64,000 nt of DNA, taken from assembly GCA_937930635.1 (NCBI GenBank), contig CALHCF010000009.1:318702-382701 (forward strand), in the 5' to 3' direction. The translations under genes and the position numbers were made by a program. The DNA comes from an uncultured Rhizobiaceae group bacterium. GTDB lineage: Bacteria; Pseudomonadota; Alphaproteobacteria; Rhizobiales; Rhizobiaceae. The notes under the pieces are model-generated. The model had not been told where the DNA came from. It saw only the letters and a program-made list of their open reading frames with translations, and did not search any database. This document shows, one piece after another, positions 37,640 through 46,148 of this stretch (position 1 is its first letter; each line of letters starts with the position of its first letter).

Positions 37640-38128
37640 ATGTCGAAGCGAGATGAGTTTGTTGCAGCCATGCGTTGCGTTGCACACAGTGTCACCGTTG
37701 TCAGCACCAATGGCGAGGCAGGACAGCACGGCGCAACGGTTTCTGCATTTTGTTCGGTATCCGCTGATCCGCCAATGGCACTGGTATGCCTCAATGCAGA
37801 ATCAAAAATCACGGAGCTGGTAGAAAAAAACGGAAGTTTTACCATCACTGTCCTGCCAAGCGATGAGCAGATGGTGTCGGACCGGTTTGCCGGACGCCAC
37901 GATAATCAACTTTCGAGCCGCTTTGATGGTTTTGAAATTAAAAATGGCGCCCCTGTTGTTGACGGCGCAACGATATTCCACTGCGATGTTGAAAGTGCCG
38001 TCAGTGCCGGCAGTCACCGGGTCGTTCTGGGAAGGGTTTTGTCGAGTACCAGCGGGAGCATTGACCCGTTAATCTATCTGGACGGTGCCTATCACCAGAT
38101 ATCCAAATTTGAAAAAGCTGCAGAATAA
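37640..38128 (+). CDS. Flavin reductase domain protein (FMN-binding split barrel)
   Basis: This 162-residue protein belongs to the flavin reductase-like family, recognised from AMRCVAHSVTVVSTNGE, GATVSAFCSVSADPPMALVCLN and the later HCDVESAVSAGSHRVVLGRV. It reduces FMN or FAD with NAD(P)H, usually for a partner monooxygenase; no obvious partner lies next to it. It is followed by a possible small gene and the tungstate transporter on the same strand. Start ATG 37640 has no strong ribosome site (GGAGCC about 10 bases upstream). Confidence 0.88.
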   Translation: MSKRDEFVAAMRCVAHSVTVVSTNGEAGQHGATVSAFCSVSADPPMALVCLNAESKITELVEKNGSFTITVLPSDEQMVSDRFAGRHDNQLSSRFDGFEIKNGAPVVDGATIFHCDVESAVSAGSHRVVLGRVLSSTSGSIDPLIYLDGAYHQISKFEKAAE

Positions 38129-38378
38129 GACGACGGAACAGGCATATTGTAAAACCGGCAAATGGTGTTGCATCAATGCGCTACCAAACTGGGAAGATCG
38201 ATTTGCCGATTTTCACAGGCGTCTGCCTCATCTCTCCATCATCCAGTTCAAAGGTGACAAAATAGGCCTTGAAAAGCCTGTACTTTATTCACCTTTTGAA
38301 CTTGAATATTCAGACATTGACGCTCTGCTCGCCTGTGCGAAAACTCTGAAACGAAACAACCAGCCGGATGATCTGTAA
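38085..38378 (+). CDS. Possible small hypothetical protein upstream of tupB
   Basis: An open frame of up to 97 codons from GTG 38085 (or TTG 38109) fills the gap between flavin reductase and tupB and stops 3 bases before the tupB ATG. The downstream part (about residues 33-95) has a balanced composition and reads like a real protein. No ATG or convincing ribosome site is visible, and I do not recognise the family. It may be a small gene in the tup operon or the remnant of one. Confidence 0.35.
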   Translation: MPITRYPNLKKLQNKTTEQAYCKTGKWCCINALPNWEDRFADFHRRLPHLSIIQFKGDKIGLEKPVLYSPFELEYSDIDALLACAKTLKRNNQPDDL

Positions 38379-38381
38379 AAT

Positions 38382-39086
38382 ATGAGCGATCTCTGGTTCG
38401 GCGTATTGAATGCTTTCAGGCTTATCTTGAGTTTCGATGCTGATCTCTATGAGATCATTTTGCGCTCCCTGCATGTAACAGTTACGGCGGTAATCGTCGC
38501 ATCGGCGATTGGGTTGCCTCTTGGTGCCTGGCTCGCTGTCAATAGATTCAGGTTTCGTCGTTTAACAATTGCTTTTCTCAACGCCATGATGGGGCTACCC
38601 CCGGTGGTTGTGGGGCTGATTGTCTATATTCTGTTCTCCCGATCCGGACCGCTGGGTGTGTTTGGTCTGCTTTTCACACCCACCGCGATGATCATCGCGC
38701 AAGTGATCATTATCATGCCGCTTATTGCGTCCATCGCTCACCAGGCCATTCGAGACCTTTGGGCCGACTATCATGATCTTCTTATTTCACTGAACACGAC
38801 AAAACGCCAACGCATGATCACACTGATCTGGGATGCCCGCAGATCTCTATTAACTGCGTCGCTGGCTGGCTTTGGGAGAGGCATAGGAGAAGTCGGGGCT
38901 ATCATGATCGTCGGTGGTAATATTGATCATGTAACCCGGGTGCTGACCTCCGCCATAGCGCTGGAGACGGGCAAAGGAGACTTTGCTCTTGCTCTGGGAC
39001 TTGGTTTCGTGCTGATCGCTCTAGCCATTGCAGTCAACATAATCATCCATCGCCTGTCGAAAACCGAGAGGGCGGGTCAGTGGTGA
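38382..39086 (+). CDS. tupB: Tungstate ABC transporter permease TupB
   Basis: This 234-residue permease has about five membrane helices. Family-typical sequence includes LHVTVTAVIVASAIGLPLGAWLA, MMGLPPVVVGLIVYILFSRSGPLG and the inner loop RSLLTASLAGFGRGIGEVGAIMIVGGNI, all characteristic of TupB. It overlaps tupC by 7 bases. With TupA and TupC it imports tungstate with high affinity, distinguishing this system from ModABC molybdate importers. Confidence 0.92.
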   Translation: MSDLWFGVLNAFRLILSFDADLYEIILRSLHVTVTAVIVASAIGLPLGAWLAVNRFRFRRLTIAFLNAMMGLPPVVVGLIVYILFSRSGPLGVFGLLFTPTAMIIAQVIIIMPLIASIAHQAIRDLWADYHDLLISLNTTKRQRMITLIWDARRSLLTASLAGFGRGIGEVGAIMIVGGNIDHVTRVLTSAIALETGKGDFALALGLGFVLIALAIAVNIIIHRLSKTERAGQW

Positions 39087-39799
39087 TACCATCTATTCTT
39101 CCTGTTTCGATCAATAAAGTAAGTGTACGAAAGCGCGGGAAATCCATTTTGAATGATATTTCCCTGGATCTGGATGCCGTCGGGTTCACCATTGTCATGG
39201 GCCCTAATGGCTCAGGTAAAACCACTTTATTGCGTCTGATGCATGGGCTTCAACGTCCAAGCGACGGTATGGTGTCGTGGAATTGTACCCATGACATTGC
39301 TCGCACGCGTCAGACTTTTGTCTTCCAGACACCTGTCATGATGCGCAGATCGGTTCGTGATAACATCGCCTATCCGCTTCGCCTGGCGGGGCTCAAAGCT
39401 GCTGAAACCAACAAGCAAGCCAGCTACTGGGCCGCAAAAGTTGGCATCGAAGCCAGACTGGGTCTGGATGCGATGTATCTATCGGGCGGTGAACGGCAAA
39501 AACTCGCACTGGCCCGCGCGCTCATCACCCAACCAGAGGTGATCTTCCTTGACGAACCCACCACCAATCTTGACGGGAAATCGACACGGGAAATCGAAAC
39601 TATCTTGAAGGATGCCTCGAAAAATGGCGCGCGCATCATCATGACCACGCACGATATCGGCCAGGCCAAACGTCTTGCCAGCGAGATAGTTTTTCTTAAC
39701 AAGGGGAAAGTCAGTGAACATTCTGCTGCAAAAACATTCTTCGACAATGCCCAATCAGCCGCAGCGCAGGCTTATCTAAAGGGGGATATTATCGAATGA
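39080..39799 (+). CDS. tupC: Tungstate ABC transporter ATPase TupC
   Basis: This 239-residue ATPase starts at GTG 39080 (or GTG 39083) within the end of tupB. Walker A is GPNGSGKTT, the signature LSGGERQKLALARAL and Walker B VIFLDEPTTNLD; the switch histidine lies in MTTHD. The VFQTPVMMRRSVRDNIAYPLRLAG stretch is typical of TupC. The stop overlaps the tupA start (ATGA). Confidence 0.92.
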   Translation: MVIPSILPVSINKVSVRKRGKSILNDISLDLDAVGFTIVMGPNGSGKTTLLRLMHGLQRPSDGMVSWNCTHDIARTRQTFVFQTPVMMRRSVRDNIAYPLRLAGLKAAETNKQASYWAAKVGIEARLGLDAMYLSGGERQKLALARALITQPEVIFLDEPTTNLDGKSTREIETILKDASKNGARIIMTTHDIGQAKRLASEIVFLNKGKVSEHSAAKTFFDNAQSAAAQAYLKGDIIE

Positions 39800-40611
39800 C
39801 TTTGGCCTACAAGCTATTGTTCTTCATTATGATACTATCGTTTAGCTGGCCTGCTCAGGCCGACAACATGCGCATGGCGGTAACCACTTCATTCCATAAT
39901 TCAGGTCTTTCAGACATTCTACTTCCGGAAATACAAAAGGGTATTGGAGTTGAGGTCCAGCTGATTGTTGTCGGCACCGGTCAGGCATTGAAGCTTGGGC
40001 GCGCGGGTGATGTCGACGCCATTCTGGTGCATTCCAAAAGTGCGGAGGAAGTCTTCGTATCAGATGGTTACGGAACGCATCGTCGCGAAATCATGTATAA
40101 TGATTTTGTGATCGTTGGTCCCACAAACGATCCAGCCCGAGTGGCAGCCGCAACAAACGTCGTGGAAGCGCTGAAGGCGATTGAAGAAACCCGGTCGGTT
40201 TTTGTGAGCAGAGGCGATGACAGCGGCACCCACCGCAAAGAACTGTCTCTATGGAAACTTTCTGGCTTTGAAGCCAATAAATTTTCCCCTGCCTGGTATC
40301 GGGCCGGAGGTTCGGGAATGGGAAGTACTTTAAATACGGCCAGCGGCATGAACGCTTATGTCATGTCGGACCGGGCAAGCTGGCTCAAATTCAAAAACAA
40401 GGGTGAATTGCGGCTTCTGTTCTCCGGCGACCCCGTTCTTTTCAATCAATACGCCTATCTGCCAGTTTCACCGAAATTGCACCCGCACGTGAAAAACGAT
40501 CTCGCGATAAAGCTGGAAAACTGGTTGACTGGCCCGCATGCGCAGAGTCTGATCGCAGGTTACAAGATTTCAGGTGAAACCCTGTTCATGCCCAATGCGA
40601 AACCTCGGTGA
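39796..40611 (+). CDS. tupA: Tungstate-binding periplasmic protein TupA
   Basis: This 271-residue protein has a signal peptide (cleavage near AQA-DNM). The ligand-binding signatures are TTSFHNSGLSDILLPE, VGTGQALKLGRAGDVDAILVHS and MYNDFVIVGP, followed by FVSRGDDSGTHRKEL. These residues mark TupA rather than ModA. It delivers tungstate to TupBC. The formate dehydrogenase locus begins on the other strand about 300 bases downstream, consistent with supplying tungsten (or molybdenum) to that enzyme. Confidence 0.93.
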   Translation: MTLAYKLLFFIMILSFSWPAQADNMRMAVTTSFHNSGLSDILLPEIQKGIGVEVQLIVVGTGQALKLGRAGDVDAILVHSKSAEEVFVSDGYGTHRREIMYNDFVIVGPTNDPARVAAATNVVEALKAIEETRSVFVSRGDDSGTHRKELSLWKLSGFEANKFSPAWYRAGGSGMGSTLNTASGMNAYVMSDRASWLKFKNKGELRLLFSGDPVLFNQYAYLPVSPKLHPHVKNDLAIKLENWLTGPHAQSLIAGYKISGETLFMPNAKPR

Positions 40612-40624
40612 CAGGAATTTATCG

Positions 40625-40921
40625 ATGGATGATTACAAAAAATCCAACCGACGGGAGCGCCGTGCGGCACAGGCGCGTGGCGAGATGACAGATCGCAGGT
40701 TTATGGAAATTGCTGACAAATTCATCGACCTGGCCAACAATCAAAATCAAACTGTAACTGCAACCGACTTGCATATGGCGTTTCTCTACGCCGCGGCCCG
40801 CTACAACGCCCACGTGGCAAAGAATGTGCTTGAAGTTGACGAGCATGAACCTTTCGTAACCGAGATGCTAAAATCATATCAGGAAATGCTGCGCAATCAT
40901 CTGGCGGATCCAAGCATCTAG
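40625..40921 (+). CDS. DUF3144 family protein
   Basis: From ATG 40625 (AGGAA ribosome site) this is a 98-residue cytoplasmic protein with a basic N-terminus (KKSNRRERRAAQ) and the DUF3144 core MEIADKFIDLANNQ, then AAARYNAHVA and YQEMLRNHL. The function of the family is unknown. It follows tupA by 13 bases, perhaps in the same operon, and is convergent with the DUF3306 gene. Confidence 0.8.
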   Translation: MDDYKKSNRRERRAAQARGEMTDRRFMEIADKFIDLANNQNQTVTATDLHMAFLYAAARYNAHVAKNVLEVDEHEPFVTEMLKSYQEMLRNHLADPSI

Positions 40922-40929
40922 TCCGACTG

Positions 40930-41559
40930 CTAGAGCTCCAGTCGTTTTCGAAGAGATACCTTCTTAGGCGCCTCGTCTATCAAAACTTCTTCATCGATAG
41001 TCAAATTTTCTGCGTGATCGGCGACCGTTTCGACCAAAGGCTCATCATTGACAGGCTTCTCGTCAACCTCTTCCAACACGTTACTTTCCGGACTTTCTTC
41101 CGCTGGTTGAACAGCGCCGGGATCTGACTCAGTTTTTGCCGGCTCCTCATCTTCCTTAAACAGATCAAGATAACCTCTGCCGGCCTGATAGGCCGATTTG
41201 AAGGTCTTCATAATAAGATCCGGGCTACCGAAATCATCATCATAGTCCACCAGTCCGTCAACATTTGCGAAGACCGGATTGCTGCGCCACAGAATCATCA
41301 TGGCCTGTTTTCTCAAGAGATCGGGCACCCCATCTTTCAAAAAGACCGAAAAGTCACTTTCATCAGTCAAAGCCTCCAGATCAACCGCTTCAGCCGCTTC
41401 CCGGTTGGCCTGCAATTCAGTCTCTCTTCGAGCTGTCTCCTCGGTCGATATATCTGGAGAAAGTGGTTCTTGTTCAGGTTCAGGCCCGGCCCTGACAACC
41501 GCCAGCTTACGTTTTGACCAGCGCGACATCATCCCTTCTGGTTCATCATCATCGGCCAT
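40930..41559 (-). CDS. DUF3306 protein of formate dehydrogenase locus
   Basis: This 209-residue protein has a short N-terminal segment MSRWSKRKLAV, a central DUF3306 core (LTDESDFSVFLKDGVPDLLRKQ and ILWRSNPVFANVDGLVDYDDDF) and an acidic C-terminal half ending in basic residues. DUF3306 genes recur in alphaproteobacterial FDH clusters and lie next to DUF3305 genes, as here. The function is unknown; the composition suggests a soluble accessory or assembly factor. It starts 18 bases after the DUF3305 stop. Confidence 0.85.
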   Translation of the reverse strand: MADDDEPEGMMSRWSKRKLAVVRAGPEPEQEPLSPDISTEETARRETELQANREAAEAVDLEALTDESDFSVFLKDGVPDLLRKQAMMILWRSNPVFANVDGLVDYDDDFGSPDLIMKTFKSAYQAGRGYLDLFKEDEEPAKTESDPGAVQPAEESPESNVLEEVDEKPVNDEPLVETVADHAENLTIDEEVLIDEAPKKVSLRKRLEL

Positions 41560-41576
41560 GGTTGCCTGCTCTTCTG

Positions 41577-42125
41577 CTAATGGCGCGTTTGTTTTGCAAA
41601 GATCGGTTCTTTTCCGAATTTCTGTTCTTCCAGTTTCAACTTGTCGCGTTTGCGCTTGATGAACTCTTCTTCCACGTGATGTCTCTCCACAAATGCTTGT
41701 ATCAGAGCAGCCACTGGTTCGGGCATCGCTATTTTTTCAACGATATCATCTCCCGCATCTGTCATATCCTGCGCATCATAGGCCGAAGCTGTTACTGCAT
41801 GAGGGAAATATGGGAACTCAGAACTGAGATCTTCGTGTTCCTGCAAAGCTACATAGAGCTCGGGAGATGGCAGCATCAGATTTGCGCGCAAAGCCTCCGT
41901 GTCCTTGCGGTGGAGTGTCAGCAGGAGAGTTCCCGCATGATACTGTATGCGATCTTCACTGCGCATCAGCTCTACCCATTGTATTTGTGGATCGCCGTTT
42001 AGAAACGCAGAGACCGGAGTCCAGGTCCAGTCTGCCCATGGATGGTTCGACTTCTTCTTTTCGACCACAATACCAAGGGCGATCGTGATCTGACTTTGGT
42101 CAATGCTTGTTGTTGTCTTGGCCAT
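41577..42125 (-). CDS. DUF3305 protein of formate dehydrogenase locus
   Basis: This 182-residue protein starts at ATG 42125 behind GGAGGAA. The DUF3305 pattern WADWTWTPVSAFLNG, YHAGTLLLTLHRKDTEALRANL and PELYVALQEHED is clear, and the C-terminal part is rich in Lys and Glu. Its function is unknown. It diverges from the 4Fe-4S protein gene and precedes the DUF3306 gene; the pair is a hallmark of FDH loci. Confidence 0.85.
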   Translation of the reverse strand: MAKTTTSIDQSQITIALGIVVEKKKSNHPWADWTWTPVSAFLNGDPQIQWVELMRSEDRIQYHAGTLLLTLHRKDTEALRANLMLPSPELYVALQEHEDLSSEFPYFPHAVTASAYDAQDMTDAGDDIVEKIAMPEPVAALIQAFVERHHVEEEFIKRKRDKLKLEEQKFGKEPIFAKQTRH

Positions 42126-42243
42126 GCCGTTCCTCCACAATCAAGATTACAGCAAGGCGCACAAATGCCAAGGAAACTTTGAATTTGGAGCGAGCCAGCC
42201 AACTGTATAGATTGTTTCAAACAGGACTGATGTTGGGTTGAAG

Positions 42244-44289
42244 ATGGTGCAAAACGGTAAAAACTGCCTGATCTGTAATTGCGAAGGAAGCATGACCGTC
42301 GATGCAGATCACCTGTCGAAAGCATTGGGCAGGGATATTGGAACGGTGCATGACAATTTGTGCCGTACTCAGCTGGCAAGGTTTGAAGCCGCTTTGCAAG
42401 GCGATGAAAAACTACTGGTTGCCTGCACTCAGGAAGCACCACTCTTTCACGAAGTTGCCGAGGAACACGGCAAAGGTGGCGAAGTATCTTTCGTCAATAT
42501 TCGGGAGAACGCCGGTTGGTCACTCGAAGGTGACAAGGCTGGCCCCAAAATGGCGGCACTTCTGCAAACCGCCAATTACACATCAAATCCCACCCGATTA
42601 AAATCCATCACATCTGATGGCATGTGCCTTGTTTATGGCGCAGGACAGGAAGCTCTTGACGCCGCAAAACTGCTTTCGGAGCACCTCTCGGTCACTCTAC
42701 TGCTAAGTGCCGAGAATGAAATTCTCCTGCCACGGATTTCCGACGTTCCCATCTATCGCGGAGATATTGATGCTTTAACTGGCTCGTTCGGGCAGTTCGA
42801 ACTTATCGTCAACAACTATGCGCCAATCATGCCGTCGGCTCGCGATACTCTGCAATTTGTATTGGCAAGGGACGGAGCAAAAACCAGTTGTAGCGTTATT
42901 CTCGATATCTCGGGTGGTACGCCTCTGGTCACTGGGCATTCCCATAGAGATGGCTACAAATATGTCGACCCGGGCGACCCGGCGTCGGTCCTGCGCGCCG
43001 TTATCGAGCTATCCGGGATGGTTGGTGAATTTGAAAAGCCGATCTATGTCGATACCAATCAAGACATCTGCGCTCATGCGCGTTCTCAAAAAGTGGGGTG
43101 CAGTAAATGTCTGGATGTCTGTCCTGCCGGAGCGATCAACGAAGACGGAAATGCTGTCAGTATTGATAGTGGCATTTGCGGCGGCTGCGGCTCTTGTCAT
43201 GCCGTTTGTCCCACAGGGTCCATCGATTATCAGTACCCCAATCGTTCGAGCCTGATTGACCGAGCGCAACTCCTGATCAAGGCCTACCAGAGCGCAGGTG
43301 GAAAAGATGCAACTCTTCTGATTCACGACGACCCTTTCGGCGCTGACCTTGTCGCGGCTATGGCACGCTACGGCCGTGGTCTTCCTGCACATGCGATACC
43401 ATTTTCAGTTCATGCAGTGACCATGCTGGGGCATGTGGAAATGGCAGCGCTTTTGGCCGCTGGAGCGCAGCAGATCTTCTTTTTGTGCGACCCAGCCAGG
43501 CATGATGAATTGGCCGGTCTCGAAAGTGAGACGGCTCTGATGGCGAGCATATTGGCCGGTCTCGGTTTCAAGCAGGACACCAGATGTACAATAATTGCCG
43601 AAAGCGACCCGGATACGGCAGAGTCGTTCATCTGGAAGCCCCTCGGTTCTGAAACACTGACCGCAAGTTCTTTTGCGCCAAGCGGAACCAAGCGGGATAT
43701 AGCGCGGTTGGCTCTTGGCAAACTACATGGAGTTTCACCGGCCAAGCCTGACGTTATTTCCCTGCCACCACAGTCTCCGTATGGCCGTATCGACATCAAT
43801 CAGGACGCCTGTACCTTGTGCATGGCCTGTACGTCTGCCTGCCCAAGTTCCGCATTGATGGATACGCCCGGTGAACCGAGATTGCGGTTTATCGAAAGTG
43901 CCTGCGTGCAGTGTGGGCTGTGCGTTTCCACCTGTCCCGAAAGCGCCCTCAGCCTGGTTCCTCAGTTCACCTTTGGCGCAGCGGCCATGCAACCGACAAC
44001 GCTTTATGAGGAAGAGCCGTTCTGTTGTGTGGTTTGCGATACTCCGTTCGCAACAAAATCAACGATTGAACGCATATCAACGCAACTCGCGGGCAAACAT
44101 TCGATGTTTTCAAGCGATGACCGTTCAAGGCTTATCCAGATGTGTGAGAACTGCAGGGTTGAAGCGCAGGCCAACAGCTCGGAAGATCCCTTTGCAGCCG
44201 GTAACCGTCCCCGCGTGCGCACGACCGAAGACTACATTGAAGCGGAACGAAGCAACCGTACTGCTGATGATTTTCTGATCGATGACTGA
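42244..44289 (+). CDS. Large polyferredoxin (two 2x[4Fe-4S] modules) of FDH locus
   Basis: From ATG 42244 this is a 681-residue protein (TTG 42238 would add 2). The N-terminus holds NCLICNCEGSMTVD, a possible metal-binding Cys pair. A Rossmann-like segment with VYGAGQEALDAAKLL follows near residue 132. Ferredoxin module 1 has CSKCLDVCPAG and CGGCGSCHAVCPTG; module 2 has CTLCMACTSACPS and CVQCGLCVSTCPES. Cysteines CCVVC and CENC lie near the C-terminus. Such proteins occur in FDH clusters and may carry electrons or assist cofactor assembly. The gene is divergent from DUF3305 and ends at a hairpin terminator. Confidence 0.85.
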   Translation: MVQNGKNCLICNCEGSMTVDADHLSKALGRDIGTVHDNLCRTQLARFEAALQGDEKLLVACTQEAPLFHEVAEEHGKGGEVSFVNIRENAGWSLEGDKAGPKMAALLQTANYTSNPTRLKSITSDGMCLVYGAGQEALDAAKLLSEHLSVTLLLSAENEILLPRISDVPIYRGDIDALTGSFGQFELIVNNYAPIMPSARDTLQFVLARDGAKTSCSVILDISGGTPLVTGHSHRDGYKYVDPGDPASVLRAVIELSGMVGEFEKPIYVDTNQDICAHARSQKVGCSKCLDVCPAGAINEDGNAVSIDSGICGGCGSCHAVCPTGSIDYQYPNRSSLIDRAQLLIKAYQSAGGKDATLLIHDDPFGADLVAAMARYGRGLPAHAIPFSVHAVTMLGHVEMAALLAAGAQQIFFLCDPARHDELAGLESETALMASILAGLGFKQDTRCTIIAESDPDTAESFIWKPLGSETLTASSFAPSGTKRDIARLALGKLHGVSPAKPDVISLPPQSPYGRIDINQDACTLCMACTSACPSSALMDTPGEPRLRFIESACVQCGLCVSTCPESALSLVPQFTFGAAAMQPTTLYEEEPFCCVVCDTPFATKSTIERISTQLAGKHSMFSSDDRSRLIQMCENCRVEAQANSSEDPFAAGNRPRVRTTEDYIEAERSNRTADDFLIDD

Positions 44290-44304
44290 CATCACCTGGT
44301 GTTG

Positions 44305-44340
44305 CCCGGTCTGATTTTTCCAAGGTTCAGGCCGGGTTTT
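44305..44340 (+). terminator. Hairpin terminator after the polyferredoxin gene
   Basis: CCCGGTCTGA pairs with TCAGGCCGGG (one G-T pair) around a 12-base loop and is followed by TTTT on the plus strand. The right arm overlaps the stop codon of the convergent small membrane protein gene. Confidence 0.75.
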
Positions 44341-44641
44341 GTGCTCGACACAATGATTGCGCTCGCGCCTTAAACGCATCGAATTGCGAATCAGACAAAA
44401 CACCTTCCGACTTCATGCGCTCGACATCACCAACGCGCTGGTCGAGGCACTTTTGTAACGCGGGATTGGCAGGCTTGGCGGGTTCAGCCGTTGATACTGT
44501 CTTTGGAGCATCGCTGGACCCGGCAAAGAGATTTTGGAAATCCTTTGACCAGTTAGACCAAAGGACAAAAGCCAACAACAAAGCAATCACCAGGGCGACA
44601 ACACGAGCCAGAGTGCTGTTAGCAAATGTGCTGGCCTGCAT
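44327..44641 (-). CDS. Small single-pass membrane protein at the end of the FDH operon
   Basis: From ATG 44641 this is a 104-residue protein (TTG 44653 would add 4). One strong membrane helix (LARVVALVIALLLAFVLW, about 12-29) is followed by a Pro/Ala-rich linker and a C-terminal segment with two cysteines (CLDQRV and CRAQNP). The helix-rich ERMKSEGVLSDSQFDAFKARA resembles short SHOCT-like oligomerisation motifs. I do not recognise a named family. It is the last gene of the minus-strand FDH block. Confidence 0.7.
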   Translation of the reverse strand: MQASTFANSTLARVVALVIALLLAFVLWSNWSKDFQNLFAGSSDAPKTVSTAEPAKPANPALQKCLDQRVGDVERMKSEGVLSDSQFDAFKARAQSLCRAQNPA

Positions 44642-44661
44642 TTGATTTATCAACCCTCATT

Positions 44662-45666
44662 TCAACCACGCCGAAGGGGCAAATTGGTCAACAGGTTTTG
44701 CGGTTTGAAAACCAGATGCCTGCTGCTATCCATCGCCACACCCAAATATACCGGTTTTCCTCTTACATTGTCCATCATATCTGCATCATCCAGGAATTCC
44801 ATTTTATACAGCGCTAGAATATTGAAGAGGTCACCGTCCTCGACTTCCTCACCCTGATAAAGAGCATTGAGGATACGGGTCGATTCCTGATCACATCCAA
44901 TATGCCAGGACCATGCCTGATCTCGAATGGACTTCATGGCCTGGACCCGTATTTTGACTTTCAAAAAATGATCAATCCACGCTTCAATGACACGCCCAAG
45001 AGCATCGGGAGCGGGTTGGGTAAAGCGAAAATCCACGGCCATATCAAACTGTTCTGACCGTTCCCAATATTGATCTTTGTTCTCGTCGGTCATGATATCA
45101 AGAGCAATTTCACGGGTGGGTGTACCAACTTCAGCAAGCAACTGCCCCAATCCACCCAGACCGTTTTGGCTCTGCATCTCAACAACTTCGTCATCAGCAA
45201 GCATGAGTTGCTCATCACCATGGGTCACGATCTGCTTGCGAAAAAAGAATTCCGCAGCCCGCAGCCTCATGGGATCGACCACTTCTTCGAAGATGTTTCG
45301 CAAGATAAGATGGACCATCTGGTCAATGAAAACCGGAGGGATGGATATTGGCTGCGAACCAAACAGTGCCGCATAGGCTGATTCCACAGTCTTATGTTTG
45401 ATGAGGTGATCCCGAAATCGCAGGAGAATGGTATAGTTGTCGGCCGTATCCCGATCCTTGATCGCTTTAACATCCCCCTCAGGAATCTCCGCAAACGGTT
45501 GTTTCATTAGCTTTTCAAACAAAGCATGTTCCGCGGGGCAGGACTCCTCAACAGGATGCACTTCAGGGCGTGTGAAGTAGGCCCGCAGATAATCCTCCGT
45601 GACGCGCAACCAACCGTTTTCGTCGCGCTCTACCAGATGAATGCCAGCCGACTTCCAAAAGTCCAT
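44662..45666 (-). CDS. DUF6352 family protein
   Basis: This 334-residue soluble protein begins MDFWKSAGIHLVERDENGWLRVT and contains SPAEH-like acidic and helical stretches throughout, including FIDQMVHLILRNIFEEVVDPMRLRAAEFFFRKQ. It matches the DUF6352 family, found in FDH loci, with no known function. It begins 3 bases after the DUF6505 stop and is probably co-translated. No metal-binding cluster is obvious. Confidence 0.8.
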   Translation of the reverse strand: MDFWKSAGIHLVERDENGWLRVTEDYLRAYFTRPEVHPVEESCPAEHALFEKLMKQPFAEIPEGDVKAIKDRDTADNYTILLRFRDHLIKHKTVESAYAALFGSQPISIPPVFIDQMVHLILRNIFEEVVDPMRLRAAEFFFRKQIVTHGDEQLMLADDEVVEMQSQNGLGGLGQLLAEVGTPTREIALDIMTDENKDQYWERSEQFDMAVDFRFTQPAPDALGRVIEAWIDHFLKVKIRVQAMKSIRDQAWSWHIGCDQESTRILNALYQGEEVEDGDLFNILALYKMEFLDDADMMDNVRGKPVYLGVAMDSSRHLVFKPQNLLTNLPLRRG

Positions 45667-45668
45667 CT

Positions 45669-46148
45669 TCAGTCCTCAACAACTTCCCAGACCCGCGCAT
45701 GGGGTTTGGTGCCCACCGGATCTACAATACGAAATTCTTCACGAATCTCGCCTGCATCATCAAAAAATCTATGCAGAGTGAAAACTGAATTGATCGCCAC
45801 ATCCGCACACATGTCCAGCACAAATTGAATTTCCGATTCTGCTGCAAGACATGCTTCATCACGGGACGGCGCACCGAAGTTTTGCATAAACAAACTGGCC
45901 AGCCGGTCTTTCAAATCATCACGCAACGGCTTTTCAAGTTCCGCCACAGTAACAAAAGTCGAAAACCCAAGGCTCTCCAACGAAAGAAAGCCATTGCTGA
46001 AAGCCTGCTTTTGTTTTCCAGCAATCAGGTCTTCATCAACACCTGCAAACTGGAAACCACCGGGTATGGCCCATTCATCCGAAGGAGCAGCGATCTTGAA
46101 GACATGGCTATCAGACGGGTCAAAGCGGATTGTCTTTAAAAACTTCAT
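45669..46148 (-). CDS. DUF6505 family protein
   Basis: This protein of 159 residues (ATG 46148; GTG 46151 adds one) begins MKFLKTIRFDPSDSHVF and contains ESLGFSTFVTVAELEKPLRDDL. It matches the DUF6505 family of unknown function, co-occurring with FDH genes. The start overlaps the stop of the ligase-like gene and it is followed after 2 bases by DUF6352, so three accessory genes are tightly coupled. Confidence 0.8.
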   Translation of the reverse strand: MKFLKTIRFDPSDSHVFKIAAPSDEWAIPGGFQFAGVDEDLIAGKQKQAFSNGFLSLESLGFSTFVTVAELEKPLRDDLKDRLASLFMQNFGAPSRDEACLAAESEIQFVLDMCADVAINSVFTLHRFFDDAGEIREEFRIVDPVGTKPHARVWEVVED

